Notes under the pieces: generated by a model
Databases searched by the model: none
What the model saw: the letters and a program-made list of their open reading frames with translations, nothing else
What the model was told of the DNA's origin: nothing
Translations under genes and position numbers: made by a program
Source: Pseudomonas oryzicola
GTDB lineage: Bacteria > Pseudomonadota > Gammaproteobacteria > Pseudomonadales > Pseudomonadaceae
NCBI RefSeq assembly: GCF_014269185.2
Contig: NZ_JABWRZ020000002.1
Location: 779,863-843,862 of the forward strand
Direction: 5' to 3'
Length of the DNA stretch: 64,000 nucleotides
In this document: in pieces, positions 29,938 through 40,419 of the stretch
Layout: each line of letters begins with the position of its first letter
Position numbering within the stretch: position 1 is the first letter of the stretch

Positions 29938-30939
29938 TCAGGCGGTCGCCTTGTCGTCTTTCTTAAGACTTGCAGGCGGCCAGTTGTCGAGGCGCATGCC
30001 GAGAGACAGACCACGAGAGGCCAGCACGTCCTTGATTTCAGTCAGGGACTTCTTGCCCAGGTTAGGAGTCTTCAACAGCTCTACTTCGGTACGCTGAATC
30101 AGGTCGCCGATGTAGTAGATGTTCTCCGCCTTGAGGCAGTTGGCCGAACGTACAGTCAGTTCCAGGTCGTCAACCGGACGCAGCAGGATCGGATCGATCT
30201 CGTCTTCCTGCTCGACTACGACAGGCTCGCTGTCACCTTTGAGGTCGACGAACGCGGCCAACTGCTGTTGCAGGATGGTCGCAGCGCGGCGGATAGCCTC
30301 TTCAGGGTCCAGGGTGCCGTTGGTTTCCAGATCAATGACCAGCTTGTCCAGGTTGGTACGCTGTTCAACACGGGCGTTCTCGACCACGTAGGCGATACGA
30401 CGCACCGGGCTGAACGAAGCGTCCAGCTGCAGACGGCCAATGCTACGGCTTTCGTCTTCGTCGGTTTGACGGGAGTCGGCCGGCTCGTAACCACGACCAC
30501 GAGCTACGGTGAGCTTCATGTTCAGGGCGCCGTTCGACGCCAGGTTCGCGATTACGTGATCGGGGTTGACGATCTCGACATCGTGATCCAGCTGAATATC
30601 GGCAGCGGTAACCACCCCCGAACCCTTTTTCGACAAGGTCAGCGTAACTTCGTCACGACCGTGCAGTTTGATAGCCAGGCCTTTCAGGTTCAACAGGATT
30701 TCAATGACGTCTTCCTGAACACCTTCGATCGCGGAGTACTCGTGGAGTACGCCATCGATCTCGGCCTCGACTACTGCACAGCCAGGCATGGAGGACAACA
30801 GGATGCGGCGCAGCGCGTTGCCCAGGGTATGGCCGAAACCACGCTCGAGAGGCTCGAGCGTGATCTTGGCGCGGGTCGGACTGACTACCTGCACATCAAT
30901 GTGGCGGGGAGTCAGGAACTCATTTACCGAAATCTGCAT
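29938..30939 (-). CDS. rpoA: RNA polymerase alpha subunit
   Basis: 333 residues. The N-terminal domain (about 1-235, with [17 protein letters not shown]) dimerises and holds beta and beta'. An acidic linker (EQEDEIDP) leads to the C-terminal domain (about 250-320: [34 protein letters not shown]), which binds UP elements and activators. It lies between rpsD (22 bases) and rplQ (42 bases) in the alpha operon. Confidence 0.98.
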
Positions 30940-30961
30940 GGATGCACCTATTTTCTAGCCC

Positions 30962-31582
30962 TTACTTGGAGTAGAGCTCGACAATCAGGTTCTCGTTGAT
31001 GTCGGCAGACAGGTCGCTGCGAGCAGGAACGTTCTTGAAAACGCCCGACTTTTTAGCAGCATCCACATCAACCCACTCAACGCGGCCACGCTGGGCGCAC
31101 AGTTCAAGGGCTTGAACAATGCGCAGCTGGTTCGACGACTTCTCGCGAACCGCGACCACGTCACCCGGACGAACTTGGTAGGATGGAATGTTCACAGTCT
31201 TACCGTTGACGCTGATCGCTTTGTGCGAAACCAGCTGACGGGATTCGGCGCGAGTCGAACCGAAGCCCATACGGTAGACGACGTTATCCAGACGGCACTC
31301 GAGCAGTTGCAGCAGGTTCTCACCGGTTGCGCCTTTTTTCGAGGCTGCAGCCTGGTAGTAACCGCGGAACTGACGCTCCAGAACACCATAGATACGACGA
31401 ACTTTTTGCTTCTCGCGCAGCTGGGTACCGTAGTCGGACTGACGGCCACGGCGCTGGCCGTGGATACCTGGGGCTGCTTCGATGTTGCACTTCGATTCCA
31501 GAGCGCGAACGCCGCTCTTCAGGAACAGGTCAGTGCCTTCACGGCGAGACAGTTTGCATTTTGGACCAATGTAACGTGCCAT
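30962..31582 (-). CDS. rpsD: 30S ribosomal protein S4
   Basis: 206 residues. It begins [21 protein letters not shown] and carries the S4 RNA-binding domain around residues 96-160 ([34 protein letters not shown]). It nucleates 16S rRNA 5'-domain folding, and in enterobacteria it represses the alpha operon. Of the N-terminal zinc-type cysteines of some S4 proteins, only Cys9 and Cys32 are present. Confidence 0.98.
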   Translation of the reverse strand: MARYIGPKCKLSRREGTDLFLKSGVRALESKCNIEAAPGIHGQRRGRQSDYGTQLREKQKVRRIYGVLERQFRGYYQAAASKKGATGENLLQLLECRLDNVVYRMGFGSTRAESRQLVSHKAISVNGKTVNIPSYQVRPGDVVAVREKSSNQLRIVQALELCAQRGRVEWVDVDAAKKSGVFKNVPARSDLSADINENLIVELYSK

Positions 31583-31597
31583 TTATCTGTCTCCTGA

Positions 31598-31987
31598 TTA
31601 CACGCGACGCTTCTTCGGCGGACGGCACCCGTTGTGCGGGATTGGCGTCACGTCGGTGATGCTGGCGATCTTGTAGCCGCAGCTGTTCAGTGCACGAACG
31701 GCGGACTCACGACCTGGACCTGGACCCTTGACGTTCACGTCGAGGTTCTTCAGACCGTATTCCAGCGCAGCTTGACCAGCACGCTCAGCAGCGATCTGAG
31801 CTGCGAACGGGGTGGATTTGCGCGAACCACGGAAACCCGAACCACCGGAGGTCGCCCAGGACAAAGCGTTGCCCTGACGATCGGTGATGGTCACGATGGT
31901 GTTGTTGAAAGAGGCATGGATGTGGGCGATGCCATCAACCACTGTCTTTTTGACTTTTTTACGAGGACGAGCAGCAGGTTTTGCCAT
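31598..31987 (-). CDS. rpsK: 30S ribosomal protein S11
   Basis: 129 residues. It shows the S11 core [19 protein letters not shown] and the C-terminal [16 protein letters not shown] that contacts the 16S platform. The spacing is 18 bases from rpsM and 15 bases to rpsD in the alpha operon. Confidence 0.98.
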
Positions 31988-32005
31988 GTCTATATTCCTG
32001 GGCGA

Positions 32006-32362
32006 TTACTTGCGGATCGGCTTACGCGGGCCCTTACGGGTGCGTGCGTTGGTCTTGGTGCGCTGACCGCGAACCGGCAGACCTTTACGATGACGCAGGC
32101 CGCGGTAGCAACCCAGGTCCATCAAGCGCTTGATCTTCATGTTGATGTCACGACGCAGGTCACCTTCGGTGGTGAACTTCGCGACTTCGCCACGCAGGGT
32201 TTCGATTTGCTCGTCGCTCAGATCCTTGATCTTAGCGGCTGGGTTTACACCAGCGTCTGCACAGATCTTCTGTGCAGTAGTGCGACCGACACCATAGATG
32301 TAGGTCAGCGAGATAACAGCATGCTTGTTATCTGGAATGTTGACGCCTGCAATACGGGCCAT
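32006..32362 (-). CDS. rpsM: 30S ribosomal protein S13
   Basis: 118 residues beginning [19 protein letters not shown], with the helix-two-turn-helix near residues 14-60 and a basic tail ([16 protein letters not shown]) that reaches the P-site tRNA. It is the first gene of the alpha operon. A stable hairpin (32449-32476) lies about 90 bases upstream, between rpmJ and rpsM. Confidence 0.98.
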   Translation of the reverse strand: MARIAGVNIPDNKHAVISLTYIYGVGRTTAQKICADAGVNPAAKIKDLSDEQIETLRGEVAKFTTEGDLRRDINMKIKRLMDLGCYRGLRHRKGLPVRGQRTKTNARTRKGPRKPIRK

Positions 32363-32448
32363 TCAGTGGGACTCCAATTGACAGCTACCTACGCCCCGGA
32401 AGCCAAGAAATAGGGCGCGAGATAATATCGCTGTAGAAACGAATAATC

Positions 32449-32476
32449 AACCCAGCAGCACACTAGCTGCTGGGTT
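32449..32476 (-). other. 10-bp hairpin between rpmJ and rpsM
   Basis: AACCCAGCAG (32449-32458), an 8-base loop and CTGCTGGGTT (32467-32476) form a perfect stem in the spc-alpha junction. There is no T run on the minus strand, so it could be an attenuator, a processing site or part of an S4-responsive leader. Confidence 0.6.
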
Positions 32477-32493
32477 TGAAGCGCAGATCACAC

Positions 32494-32610
32494 TCAGCCT
32501 TGGCGCTGTTTGTGACGCGGTTCCGCGCTGCAGATCACTCGTACGACGCCTTCGCGACGGATGATCTTGCAGTTACGGCACAGCTTTTTCACCGATGCAC
32601 GAACTTTCAT
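32494..32610 (-). CDS. rpmJ: 50S ribosomal protein L36
   Basis: A 38-residue protein: [19 protein letters not shown] at the start, ending RHKQRQG. It keeps Cys11, Cys14 and Cys27 plus His32/33, the zinc-binding (C+) form. It lies between secY (28-base gap) and the alpha operon, its usual place. It was read directly from the sequence. Confidence 0.95.
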
Positions 32611-32638
32611 TACCGACTCCTCGAACCTTAGGGGCGTA

Positions 32639-33970
32639 TCAGCGCAGCAGACCGCTGCCACCGTAGCCTTTCAGGTTGGCTTTCTTCATCAGGGATTCGT
32701 ACTGGTGCGAAACGAGGTGCGATTGTACTTGGGACATGAAGTCCATCACAACCACTACCACAATCAGCAACGAGGTCCCGCCAAGGTAGAACGGCACATT
32801 TGCTGCCACCACCAGGAACTGGGGCAGAAGGCAGACGGCCATCATGTAAAGAGCACCGAACATGGTCAGACGGGTCAGAACGCCATCAATGTAGCGTGCC
32901 GACTGCTCACCAGGACGGATACCCGGAATAAAGGCACCGGACTTCTTCAGGTTTTCCGCTACGTCTTTCGGATTGAACATCAGCGCTGTGTAGAAGAAGC
33001 AGAAGAAAATGATCCCTGCACTAAACAGCAGAATGTTCAACGGCTGACCAGGAGCGATCGACTGCGAGATGTCCTGCAGCCAGCCCATACCTTCGGACTG
33101 ACCGAACCAGGCACCCAGCGAAGCCGGGAACAGCAAAATGCTGCTCGCGAAAATGGCCGGGATAACCCCCGCCATGTTCACCTTCAGCGGCAGGTGGCTG
33201 GTCTGCGCAGCGAAGACCTTGCGGCCTTGCTGACGCTTGGCGTAGTGAACGGCGATACGACGCTGACCACGCTCAATGAACACCACGAAGCCGATAATCG
33301 CTACTGCCAGCAAACCGATAGCGACCAGGGCGAAAATGTTGATATCGCCTGTGCGTGCAGACTCGAAAGACTGCCCGATTGCTCTCGGAAGACCGGCAAC
33401 GATACCTGCGAAGATCAACATCGAGATACCGTTGCCCACACCGCGCTCGGTGATCTGTTCGCCCAGCCACATCATGAACATCGCGCCTGCCACGAAGGTG
33501 GAGACGGCGACGACATGGAAGCCCAGGCCTACAGAAAACGCCACGCCCTGGTTGGCCAGGCCAATGGACATGCCAATGGCTTGGACCAGTGCCAGGATAA
33601 CGGTGCCGTAGCGGGTGTACTGGCTGATCTTGCGACGGCCAGCTTCACCTTCCTTCTTCAACTGCTCCAGTTGCGGGCTGACCGCCGTCATCAGCTGCAT
33701 GATGATCGATGCCGAAATGTACGGCATGATCCCCAGTGCAAAGATGCTCATGCGCTCAAGCGCGCCACCGGAAAACATGTTGAACAAGCTAAGAATGGTC
33801 CCCTCATTCTGCCGAAACAGATCCGCCAGACGGTCTGGATTGATGCCAGGAACCGGGATATGCGCACCTATCCGATAGACGATGATCGCCATGAACAGAA
33901 AGCGCAGACGAGCCCAGAGTTCCGACATCCCGCCCTTACCGAGCGAAGAGAGAGCACCTTGCTTAGCCAT
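32639..33970 (-). CDS. secY: Protein translocase subunit SecY
   Basis: 443 residues with ten hydrophobic helices forming the Sec channel in the inner membrane. Typical signatures include [18 protein letters not shown] in the second helix region and the cytoplasmic loop [16 protein letters not shown]. Its ATG lies directly after the rplO stop (33971), so translation is coupled. The partner SecE is at 59392-59760; SecG is not in the window. Confidence 0.98.
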
Positions 33971-34405
33971 TTATTCCTCGAACTTGCCGCCAGCTGCTTC
34001 GATAGCCGCACGCGCACCCTTGGTGGCTGCGATACCCTTGATGGTGACTGCGCGAGTGACTTCACCAGACAGCATGATTTTCACGCGCTGTACGTTCTGG
34101 CCGATCACATTGGCATCCTTCAGGGATTGCACGGAGATCACGTCGCCATCCACCTTGGCCAGCTCGGACAGACGCACTTCGGCGCGGTCCATGGCTTTCA
34201 GGGAAACGAAGCCGAACTTCGGCAGACGACGGTGCAGCGGCTGTTGACCGCCTTCGAAGCCCGGAGCGATGGTGCCACCGGAACGGGAGGTCTGACCTTT
34301 GTGACCACGGCCACCAGTCTTGCCCAAACCGCTACCGATACCACGACCCGGACGATGCTTCTCGCGACGGGAACCCGGCGCTGGACTCAGATCATTGAGT
34401 TTCAT
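33971..34405 (-). CDS. rplO: 50S ribosomal protein L15
   Basis: 144 residues. The Gly/Arg-rich N-terminal arm ([20 protein letters not shown]) threads into 23S rRNA, and the globular C-terminus begins near residue 70. It directly abuts secY and lies 3 bases after rpmD in the spc operon. Confidence 0.98.
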   Translation of the reverse strand: MKLNDLSPAPGSRREKHRPGRGIGSGLGKTGGRGHKGQTSRSGGTIAPGFEGGQQPLHRRLPKFGFVSLKAMDRAEVRLSELAKVDGDVISVQSLKDANVIGQNVQRVKIMLSGEVTRAVTIKGIAATKGARAAIEAAGGKFEE

Positions 34406-34408
34406 CGA

Positions 34409-34585
34409 TTAACCCTCGACCTTCAGCATGTAGTAAGCCTTGTTGATCATCCCGCGGTTCTCGGGAGTATCCTGGACTTCTACAGTGTGACCGATGCGAC
34501 GCAGACCCAGGCCTTTAACGCACAGTTTGTGGTTAGGCAGACGGCCGGCGGTGCTCTTGATCAGCGTTACTTTTACGGTTGCCAT
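34409..34585 (-). CDS. rpmD: 50S ribosomal protein L30
   Basis: A 58-residue protein: [20 protein letters not shown], then [20 protein letters not shown], ending MLKVEG. The start at 34585 is 2 bases from the rpsE stop and its TAA ends 3 bases before rplO. It was read directly from the sequence. Confidence 0.96.
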   Translation of the reverse strand: MATVKVTLIKSTAGRLPNHKLCVKGLGLRRIGHTVEVQDTPENRGMINKAYYMLKVEG

Positions 34586-34587
34586 GA

Positions 34588-35088
34588 TCAGATGATCTCC
34601 TCAACGCTCTTGCCGCGCTTGGCAGCAATGGATTCAGGAGATTGCATGGCTTTCAGGCCCTTGAAGGTGGCGTAAACCACGTTCACAGGGTTGGTCGAAC
34701 CGTAGCACTTGGCCAGAACGTTCTGAACACCAGCAACTTCCAGGACAGCACGCATTGCGCCACCGGCGATGATACCGGTACCTTCCGAAGCAGGCTGCAT
34801 GTAAACCTTCGAGGCGCCGTGGGCAGCCTTGGTGGCGTACTGCAGGGTGGTGCCCTTCAGGTCAACCTGGATCATGTTGCGGCGAGCAGCTTCCATAGCC
34901 TTCTGGATCGCAGCAGGTACTTCGCGCGACTTGCCACGGCCGAAGCCAACACGACCTTTGCCATCACCTACCACGGTCAGCGCGGTGAAGGTGAAGATAC
35001 GGCCGCCTTTTACGGTTTTGGCAACGCGGTTAACTTGAACCAGCTTCTCGATGTAGCCTTCGTCGCGCTTTTGATCGTTATTTGCCAT
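34588..35088 (-). CDS. rpsE: 30S ribosomal protein S5
   Basis: 166 residues. The S5 N-terminal domain has [20 protein letters not shown], and the loop [16 protein letters not shown] is where spectinomycin-resistance changes map; it looks wild-type. It lies 3 bases after rplR and couples to rpmD. Confidence 0.98.
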   Translation of the reverse strand: MANNDQKRDEGYIEKLVQVNRVAKTVKGGRIFTFTALTVVGDGKGRVGFGRGKSREVPAAIQKAMEAARRNMIQVDLKGTTLQYATKAAHGASKVYMQPASEGTGIIAGGAMRAVLEVAGVQNVLAKCYGSTNPVNVVYATFKGLKAMQSPESIAAKRGKSVEEII

Positions 35089-35091
35089 AAC

Positions 35092-35442
35092 TTAGAACTC
35101 CAGCCCGCCTTCACGAGCAGCATCAGCCAGCGCCTTGACGCGGCCGTGGTACTTGAAGCCGGAACGGTCAAAGGCAACTTGAGATACACCGGCGGCTTTC
35201 GCACGCTCAGCTACCAGCTTGCCAACCTTAGTGGCCGCGTCGATGTTGCCAGTGGCGCCATCACGCAGTTCTTTGTCCAAGGTCGAGGCGCTTGCCAGAA
35301 CCTTGCTGCCGTCGGCCGAAATGACCTGGGCGTAGATGTGCTGCGAGGAGCGGAACACGCACAGGCGCACGACTTCGAGTTCGTGCATCTTGAGGCGTGC
35401 TTTGCGAGCGCGACGCAGTCGAGTAACTTTTTTGTCGGTCAT
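35092..35442 (-). CDS. rplR: 50S ribosomal protein L18
   Basis: 116 residues that bind 5S rRNA. The basic start [18 protein letters not shown] is followed by [16 protein letters not shown] and ends [20 protein letters not shown]. It lies 10 bases after rplF. Confidence 0.98.
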   Translation of the reverse strand: MTDKKVTRLRRARKARLKMHELEVVRLCVFRSSQHIYAQVISADGSKVLASASTLDKELRDGATGNIDAATKVGKLVAERAKAAGVSQVAFDRSGFKYHGRVKALADAAREGGLEF

Positions 35443-35452
35443 TTGCTAGGCC

Positions 35453-35986
35453 CTACTTCTTCTTGGCTTCTTTACGACGGACTACTTCGTCCGCGTAACG
35501 CACACCCTTGCCTTTGTAAGGCTCTGGCGGACGGAAGTCGCGGATTTCAGCGGCCACCTGACCCACCAGCTGCTTGTCGATACCCTTGATCAGGATGTCG
35601 GTCTGGCTTGGGGTTTCAGCGGTGATACCGGCTGGCAGTTCGTAGTCCACTGGGTGCGAGAAGCCCAGAGCCAGGTTCAGGACGGAGCCCTTGGCCTGTG
35701 CCTTGTAACCAACACCGATCAGCTGGAGCTTGCGCTCGAAGCCTTGGCTTACGCCCTGGACCATGTTGTTCACCAGAGCGCGGGTGGTACCGGCCATGGC
35801 GCGAGCTTGCTGGTCACCGTTGCGAGCAGCGAAACGCAGCTCACCAGCTTCTTCGGTAACTTCAACAGACGAGTGAACGTTCAGTTCGAGAGTGCCTTTG
35901 GCACCCTTCACCGAAAGCTGCTGGCCGGCGAATTTGACTTCGACGCCTGCTGGCAGCTTAACGGGGTTCTTAGCGACGCGAGACAT
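35453..35986 (-). CDS. rplF: 50S ribosomal protein L6
   Basis: 177 residues in two similar domains. [17 protein letters not shown] starts the protein, and the C-terminal rRNA-binding segment is [16 protein letters not shown]. It lies 12 bases after rpsH. Confidence 0.98.
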   Translation of the reverse strand: MSRVAKNPVKLPAGVEVKFAGQQLSVKGAKGTLELNVHSSVEVTEEAGELRFAARNGDQQARAMAGTTRALVNNMVQGVSQGFERKLQLIGVGYKAQAKGSVLNLALGFSHPVDYELPAGITAETPSQTDILIKGIDKQLVGQVAAEIRDFRPPEPYKGKGVRYADEVVRRKEAKKK

Positions 35987-35998
35987 GCCTATCTCCCC

Positions 35999-36391
35999 TT
36001 AGAACACTGTGCACAGAACTTCGCCGCCGACACCGGCAGCGCGCGCAGCGCGATCAGTCATCACACCTTTGTTGGTGGAGACGATAGACACGCCCAGGCC
36101 GCCACGTACTTTCGGCAGCTCTGCGACGGACTTGTACTGGCGCAGGCCTGGACGGCTGGAGCGCTTCAGTTCCTCGATGACCGGACGGCCTTCGAAGTAC
36201 TTCAGTTCGATCGACAGGGAAGGCTTGGCCTCACCAGTTACCTGGTAGCCAGCGATGTAACCTTCGTCCTTCAGAACTTTGGCAACCGCGACCTTCAGGG
36301 TGGAGGAAGGCATGCTTACGACGGACTTTTCAGCCATCTGGGCATTACGGATGCGAGTTAGCATGTCCGCTAACGGGTCCTGCATACTCAT
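35999..36391 (-). CDS. rpsH: 30S ribosomal protein S8
   Basis: 130 residues: [18 protein letters not shown], and the C-terminal RNA-binding motif [19 protein letters not shown]8 is the autogenous repressor of the spc operon in E. coli. Here it is preceded by an unusually long 209-base spacer containing a terminator-like hairpin and a promoter. Confidence 0.98.
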   Translation of the reverse strand: MSMQDPLADMLTRIRNAQMAEKSVVSMPSSTLKVAVAKVLKDEGYIAGYQVTGEAKPSLSIELKYFEGRPVIEELKRSSRPGLRQYKSVAELPKVRGGLGVSIVSTNKGVMTDRAARAAGVGGEVLCTVF

Positions 36392-36487
36392 GGGCTAGAT
36401 GCTCCTGATACAAGAATTATTAGCCTTGCGGCTATCACAACCACCTGAGCAGGCAGGGCAAAAAACCCAGGCTCAGGTGAGCCGGTC

Positions 36488-36516
36488 ATTCTAGACACAA
36501 GGCAGAAACGAAACAA
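36488..36516 (-). promoter_or_regulatory. Candidate internal spc promoter before rpsH
   Basis: On the minus strand TTGTTT (36516-36511), a 17-base spacer and TAGAAT (36493-36488) lie about 97 bases before rpsH. The -35 box coincides with the 3' arm of the hairpin at 36511-36537. Confidence 0.5.
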
Positions 36517-36537
36517 GCCCCATATAGGGGCTTGTTT
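36511..36537 (-). terminator. Terminator-like hairpin between rpsN and rpsH
   Basis: AAACAAGCCCC (36511-36521), a 5-base loop and GGGGCTTGTTT (36527-36537) form a perfect 11-bp stem. On the minus strand the 3' arm ends GTTTCGTTT, a modest U-rich tail, so it may end part of the upstream spc transcript. Confidence 0.6.
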
Positions 36538-36600
36538 GTTGGCGAGGTCACCGGCGGTCGGAAGATTGCTCCCCTTCCACCGGGATCACACCGGCAGCGA

Positions 36601-36906
36601 TTACCAGGAGGCCTTGACCAGACCTGGTACGTCACCGCGCATTGCAGCTTGACGCAGCATGTTACGGCCCAGGCCGAACTTACGGTATACACCGTGAGGA
36701 CGACCGGTCAGGCGGCAACGGTTGCGCAGGCGCGAGGCGCTAGCGTCACGTGGCTGCTTCTGCAGAGCGACAACGGCAGCGAAACGCTCTTCAGGAGAAG
36801 CGTTCAGGTTGACGATGGTCGCTTTCAGCTCAGCACGCTTCTTAGCGAACTTGGCTACCGTGAGCTGACGCTTCAGCTCGCGGTTTTTCATGCTCTTCTT
36901 GGCCAT
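36601..36906 (-). CDS. rpsN: 30S ribosomal protein S14
   Basis: 101 residues from the ATG at 36906 ([14 protein letters not shown]). It is the long, zinc-free (C-) type, with [20 protein letters not shown] in place of two CxxC pairs. It lies 13 bases after rplE. Confidence 0.97.
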   Translation of the reverse strand: MAKKSMKNRELKRQLTVAKFAKKRAELKATIVNLNASPEERFAAVVALQKQPRDASASRLRNRCRLTGRPHGVYRKFGLGRNMLRQAAMRGDVPGLVKASW

Positions 36907-36919
36907 TTTCCTACTCCAA

Positions 36920-37459
36920 TCAGTTGCGGAACGGGAACTTGAAAGCACGCAGCAGAGCGCGGCCTTCGTCGTCCGAACGAGCAGTGGTGGTCAGGGTGAT
37001 GTCCAAACCGCGCAGAGCATCGATCTTGTCGTAGTCGATTTCCGGGAAGATGATCTGCTCTTTCACGCCCATGCTGTAGTTGCCACGACCATCGAAGGAC
37101 TTGGCATTCAGGCCGCGGAAGTCGCGTACCCGAGGCAGGGAGATCGCCAGCAGGCGGTCCAGGAATTCGTACATCTTGTCGCGACGCAGGGTCACCTTGA
37201 CACCGATCGGCCAGCCCTCACGGACTTTGAAGCCCGCGATGGATTTACGAGCGAAAGTCACGACCGGCTTTTGACCGGTGATCTTTTCCAGGTCGGCAAC
37301 AGCGTGCTCGATGACTTTCTTGTCGCCGATCGCTTCGCCCAGACCCATGTTCAGGGTGATCTTGGTAACGCGCGGAACTTCCATCACGTTCGACAGCTTA
37401 AGTTCTTCCTTAAGCTTGGGAGCGATTTCGTTCCGGTAAATCTCTTTCAGTCGTGCCAT
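36920..37459 (-). CDS. rplE: 50S ribosomal protein L5
   Basis: 179 residues that bind 5S rRNA and reach the P-site t[23 protein letters not shown] and [17 protein letters not shown] are typical. It lies 20 bases after rplX and just before rpsN. Confidence 0.98.
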   Translation of the reverse strand: MARLKEIYRNEIAPKLKEELKLSNVMEVPRVTKITLNMGLGEAIGDKKVIEHAVADLEKITGQKPVVTFARKSIAGFKVREGWPIGVKVTLRRDKMYEFLDRLLAISLPRVRDFRGLNAKSFDGRGNYSMGVKEQIIFPEIDYDKIDALRGLDITLTTTARSDDEGRALLRAFKFPFRN

Positions 37460-37479
37460 GGTCTTCTACCTAGCAGTGT

Positions 37480-37794
37480 TCAAGCATCAACCGCTTTTTG
37501 GGTCGACTTGAAGACACGAATTTTTTTACCGTCTTCTACTTTGAAACCAACGCGGTCAGCCTTGTTGGTTTCGCCGTTGAAGATGGCAACGTTGGAAGCG
37601 TGCAGAGGCGCTTCTTTCTCGACGATACCGCCCTGTACGCCCGCCATCGGGTTAGGCTTGGTATGACGCTTGACCAGGTTCACACCACCAACAACCAGAC
37701 GGTTGTCAGCCAGAACCTTCAGCACCTTACCGCGCTTACCCTTGTCTTTGCCGGCGATCACGATGATCTCGTCGTCACGACGAATCTTTTGCAT
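37480..37794 (-). CDS. rplX: 50S ribosomal protein L24
   Basis: 104 residues with a KOW motif ([20 protein letters not shown], residues 8-27). It is an early-assembly protein near the exit tunnel. It lies 11 bases after rplN. Confidence 0.98.
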   Translation of the reverse strand: MQKIRRDDEIIVIAGKDKGKRGKVLKVLADNRLVVGGVNLVKRHTKPNPMAGVQGGIVEKEAPLHASNVAIFNGETNKADRVGFKVEDGKKIRVFKSTQKAVDA

Positions 37795-37805
37795 GTCGGA
37801 TCTCC

Positions 37806-38174
37806 TTACAGCACTTCAGGGGCGAGCGAGACGATCTTCATGAACTTCTCGGTACGAAGTTCACGGGTCACTGGCCCGAAGATGCGAGTGCCGATCGGCT
37901 CTTGCTTGTTGTTCAGCAGAACAGCAGCGTTGCCGTCGAAACGAATGATGGAACCGTCGGCGCGACGAACACCGTGACGGGTGCGGACGACAACAGCGGT
38001 CATCACCTGGCCTTTCTTGACCTTGCCGCGCGGAATTGCTTCCTTGACGGTTACTTTGATGATGTCACCGATGCCGGCATAACGGCGGTGCGAACCGCCG
38101 AGTACCTTGATGCACATGACGCGACGAGCGCCGCTGTTATCGGCCACATCGAGCATGGATTGAGTCTGAATCAT
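37806..38174 (-). CDS. rplN: 50S ribosomal protein L14
   Basis: 122 residues: [20 protein letters not shown], then [18 protein letters not shown] near the end. It forms bridge contacts with 16S rRNA. It is the first gene of the classical spc group, 23 bases after rpsQ. Confidence 0.98.
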   Translation of the reverse strand: MIQTQSMLDVADNSGARRVMCIKVLGGSHRRYAGIGDIIKVTVKEAIPRGKVKKGQVMTAVVVRTRHGVRRADGSIIRFDGNAAVLLNNKQEPIGTRIFGPVTRELRTEKFMKIVSLAPEVL

Positions 38175-38197
38175 AAAATTTCTCCGACCCTTAGCCC

Positions 38198-38464
38198 TTA
38201 GACTTCAACAGCGCGTTCGAGGACTTCAACCAGTGCCCAGGACTTGGTCTTGGCCAGCGGACGGGTTTCACGGATGGAAACCTTGTCGCCGATTTTGCAC
38301 TGATTGGATTCGTCGTGCGCGTGCAGCTTAGTCGAACGCTTAACGTATTTACCGTAGATCGGGTGCTTTACGCGACGCTCGATCAGAACGGTGATGGTCT
38401 TGTCCATTTTGTCGCTGACGACACGGCCAGTCAGCGTACGGACGGTTTTTTCAGCTTCAGCCAT
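38198..38464 (-). CDS. rpsQ: 30S ribosomal protein S17
   Basis: 88 residues from the ATG at 38464 ([15 protein letters not shown]). The OB-fold core shows [19 protein letters not shown] and [15 protein letters not shown]. It lies 2 bases after rpmC, the end of the S10 group. Confidence 0.97.
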   Translation of the reverse strand: MAEAEKTVRTLTGRVVSDKMDKTITVLIERRVKHPIYGKYVKRSTKLHAHDESNQCKIGDKVSIRETRPLAKTKSWALVEVLERAVEV

Positions 38465-38466
38465 GA

Positions 38467-38658
38467 TCACTTACCTGCCTGCTGGTTGAGCACAGTTTTC
38501 ACGCGAGCGATGTCACGCTTAACTTGCGAGAGCAGGTGCGACTGCCCCAACTGGCCAGTTGCTTTCTGCATACGCAGATTGAACTGGTCGCGCAGCAAGC
38601 CGAGCAGTTGCTCATTCAGTTGCTGTGCCGATTTTTCACGAAGTTCATTCGCTTTCAT
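38467..38658 (-). CDS. rpmC: 50S ribosomal protein L29
   Basis: 63 residues: [19 protein letters not shown], with helical hairpin residues to [19 protein letters not shown]. The ATG at 38658 overlaps the rplP TGA by one base (TGATG), so translation is coupled. A GTG one codon earlier is possible but less likely. Confidence 0.96.
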
Positions 38659-39071
38659 CACATCACCGTCCGCTTAACAAAGGAGGTGGCGAGAGGCAGC
38701 TTTGCAGCAGCCAGGGCGAAAGCTTCGCGCGCCAGCTCTTCAGAAACACCTTCGATTTCATACAGGACTTTGCCTGGCTGAATCTGGGCAACCCAGTATT
38801 CCACGGAGCCCTTACCTTTACCCATACGAACCTCGAGAGGCTTCTTGGAGATCGGCTTGTCCGGGAACACACGGATCCAGATCTTACCGCCACGCTTAAC
38901 GTGACGGGTCAGCGCACGACGTGCGGACTCGATCTGGCGAGCGGTGAGGCGACCGCGAGCAACAGCTTTCAGGGCGAACTCGCCGAAGCTGACTTTGCTA
39001 CCGCGCAGTGCCAGACCACGGTTGTGGCCAGTCATCTGCTTGCGGAATTTTGTACGCTTTGGTTGCAACAT
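38658..39071 (-). CDS. rplP: 50S ribosomal protein L16
   Basis: 137 residues. [19 protein letters not shown] is the family start, and the arginine hydroxylated in E. coli L16 (near residue 81) has a counterpart in [18 protein letters not shown]. It lies 12 bases after rpsC. Confidence 0.98.
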
Positions 39072-39083
39072 TTGGCGTACCCC

Positions 39084-39770
39084 TTACTTAGCAGCTTTTT
39101 TACGAGGCGCTGGTGCTTGTGGTTTCAGTTCTTCTTGGCGACCACCAATCACTTCGCCTTTGAAGATCCAAACCTTCACACCGATCACACCGTAAGTGGT
39201 GTGAGCTTCGTAGGTGTTGTAGTCGATATCGGCACGCAGGGTGTGCAGAGGCACACGACCTTCGCGATACCACTCGGTACGAGCAATCTCAGCACCGCCG
39301 AGACGACCGCTCACCTGGATCTTGATGCCCTTGGCACCAATACGCATGGCGTTCTGTACGGCGCGCTTCATGGCGCGACGGAACATTACGCGGCGTTCCA
39401 GCTGCTGAGCTACGCTCTGCGCAACCAGCATGGCGTCGAGTTCCGGCTTGCGGATCTCTTCGATGTTGATGTGCACAGGCACACCCATCTGCTTGGTCAG
39501 GTCCTGACGCAGCTTCTCGACATCTTCACCTTTCTTACCGATAACGATACCGGGACGAGCGGTGTGGATGGTGATGCGTGCAGTTTGAGCCGGACGATGA
39601 ATATCGATACGGCTTACGGACGCGCTTTTTAGTTTGTCCTGGAGGTACTCACGCGTTTTCAGATCCTTCAACAGGTAATCTGCGTAAGTAGCACCGTCTG
39701 CGTACCAGACGGAGGTGTGCTCCTTGACGATTCCCAGGCGAATGCCAGTGGGATGTACTTTCTGACCCAT
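39084..39770 (-). CDS. rpsC: 30S ribosomal protein S3
   Basis: 228 residues from the ATG at 39770 ([14 protein letters not shown]). A type II KH domain contains [18 protein letters not shown] (around residue 75), and a basic tail ends the protein ([10 protein letters not shown]). It forms part of the mRNA entry site. It lies 13 bases after rplV. Confidence 0.98.
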   Translation of the reverse strand: MGQKVHPTGIRLGIVKEHTSVWYADGATYADYLLKDLKTREYLQDKLKSASVSRIDIHRPAQTARITIHTARPGIVIGKKGEDVEKLRQDLTKQMGVPVHINIEEIRKPELDAMLVAQSVAQQLERRVMFRRAMKRAVQNAMRIGAKGIKIQVSGRLGGAEIARTEWYREGRVPLHTLRADIDYNTYEAHTTYGVIGVKVWIFKGEVIGGRQEELKPQAPAPRKKAAK

Positions 39771-39783
39771 CTGATCGACTCCG

Positions 39784-40116
39784 TTACTTGTCCGCAACCT
39801 TGACAGTGATATGGCAAGACCGCTTGACGATGCGATCAGCACGGCCTTTGGCACGTGGCATGATGCGCTTCAGCGAACGCCCTTCGTTGACGAAGACGGT
39901 GGAGACCTTCAGGTCATCAACGTCTGCGCCTTCGTTGTGTTCGGCGTTGGCTACGGCCGACTCGAGGACTTTCTTCATGATTTCAGCGGCTTTTTTGCTG
40001 CTGAAGGCCAACAGGTTGAGCGCTTCGCCCACCTTCTTCCCGCGGATCTGGTCGGCGACCAAGCGGGCTTTCTGGGCGGAGATGCGAGCGCCCGACAACT
40101 TAGCGGCTACTTCCAT
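39784..40116 (-). CDS. rplV: 50S ribosomal protein L22
   Basis: 110 residues. The beta-hairpin that lines the exit tunnel is [16 protein letters not shown] (about 80-95), intact at macrolide-relevant positions. It lies 11 bases after rpsS. Confidence 0.98.
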
Positions 40117-40127
40117 TTCCTTACCCC

Positions 40128-40403
40128 TTAACGCTTGGCTTTCTTGTCAGCCACGTGCCCGCGGTAGGTGCGGGTACCGGCGAACTCGCCCAGTTTGTGG
40201 CCGACCATGTCTTCGTTCACCAGAACTGGGACATGTTGACGACCGTTGTGTACCGCGATGGTCAGACCGACCATTTGTGGCAGGATCATCGAACGGCGCG
40301 ACCAGGTTTTAACTGGCTTGCGATCGTTCTTCTCCACCGCCACTTCGACCTTCTTCAGCAGGTGAAGATCGATAAAAGGACCTTTTTTCAGAGAACGTGG
40401 CAC
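40128..40403 (-). CDS. rpsS: 30S ribosomal protein S19
   Basis: 91 residues: [20 protein letters not shown], then [20 protein letters not shown]. It contacts the A-site finger. It lies 16 bases after rplB. Confidence 0.98.
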
Positions 40404-40419
40404 TGTCGTATCCCTCTAG

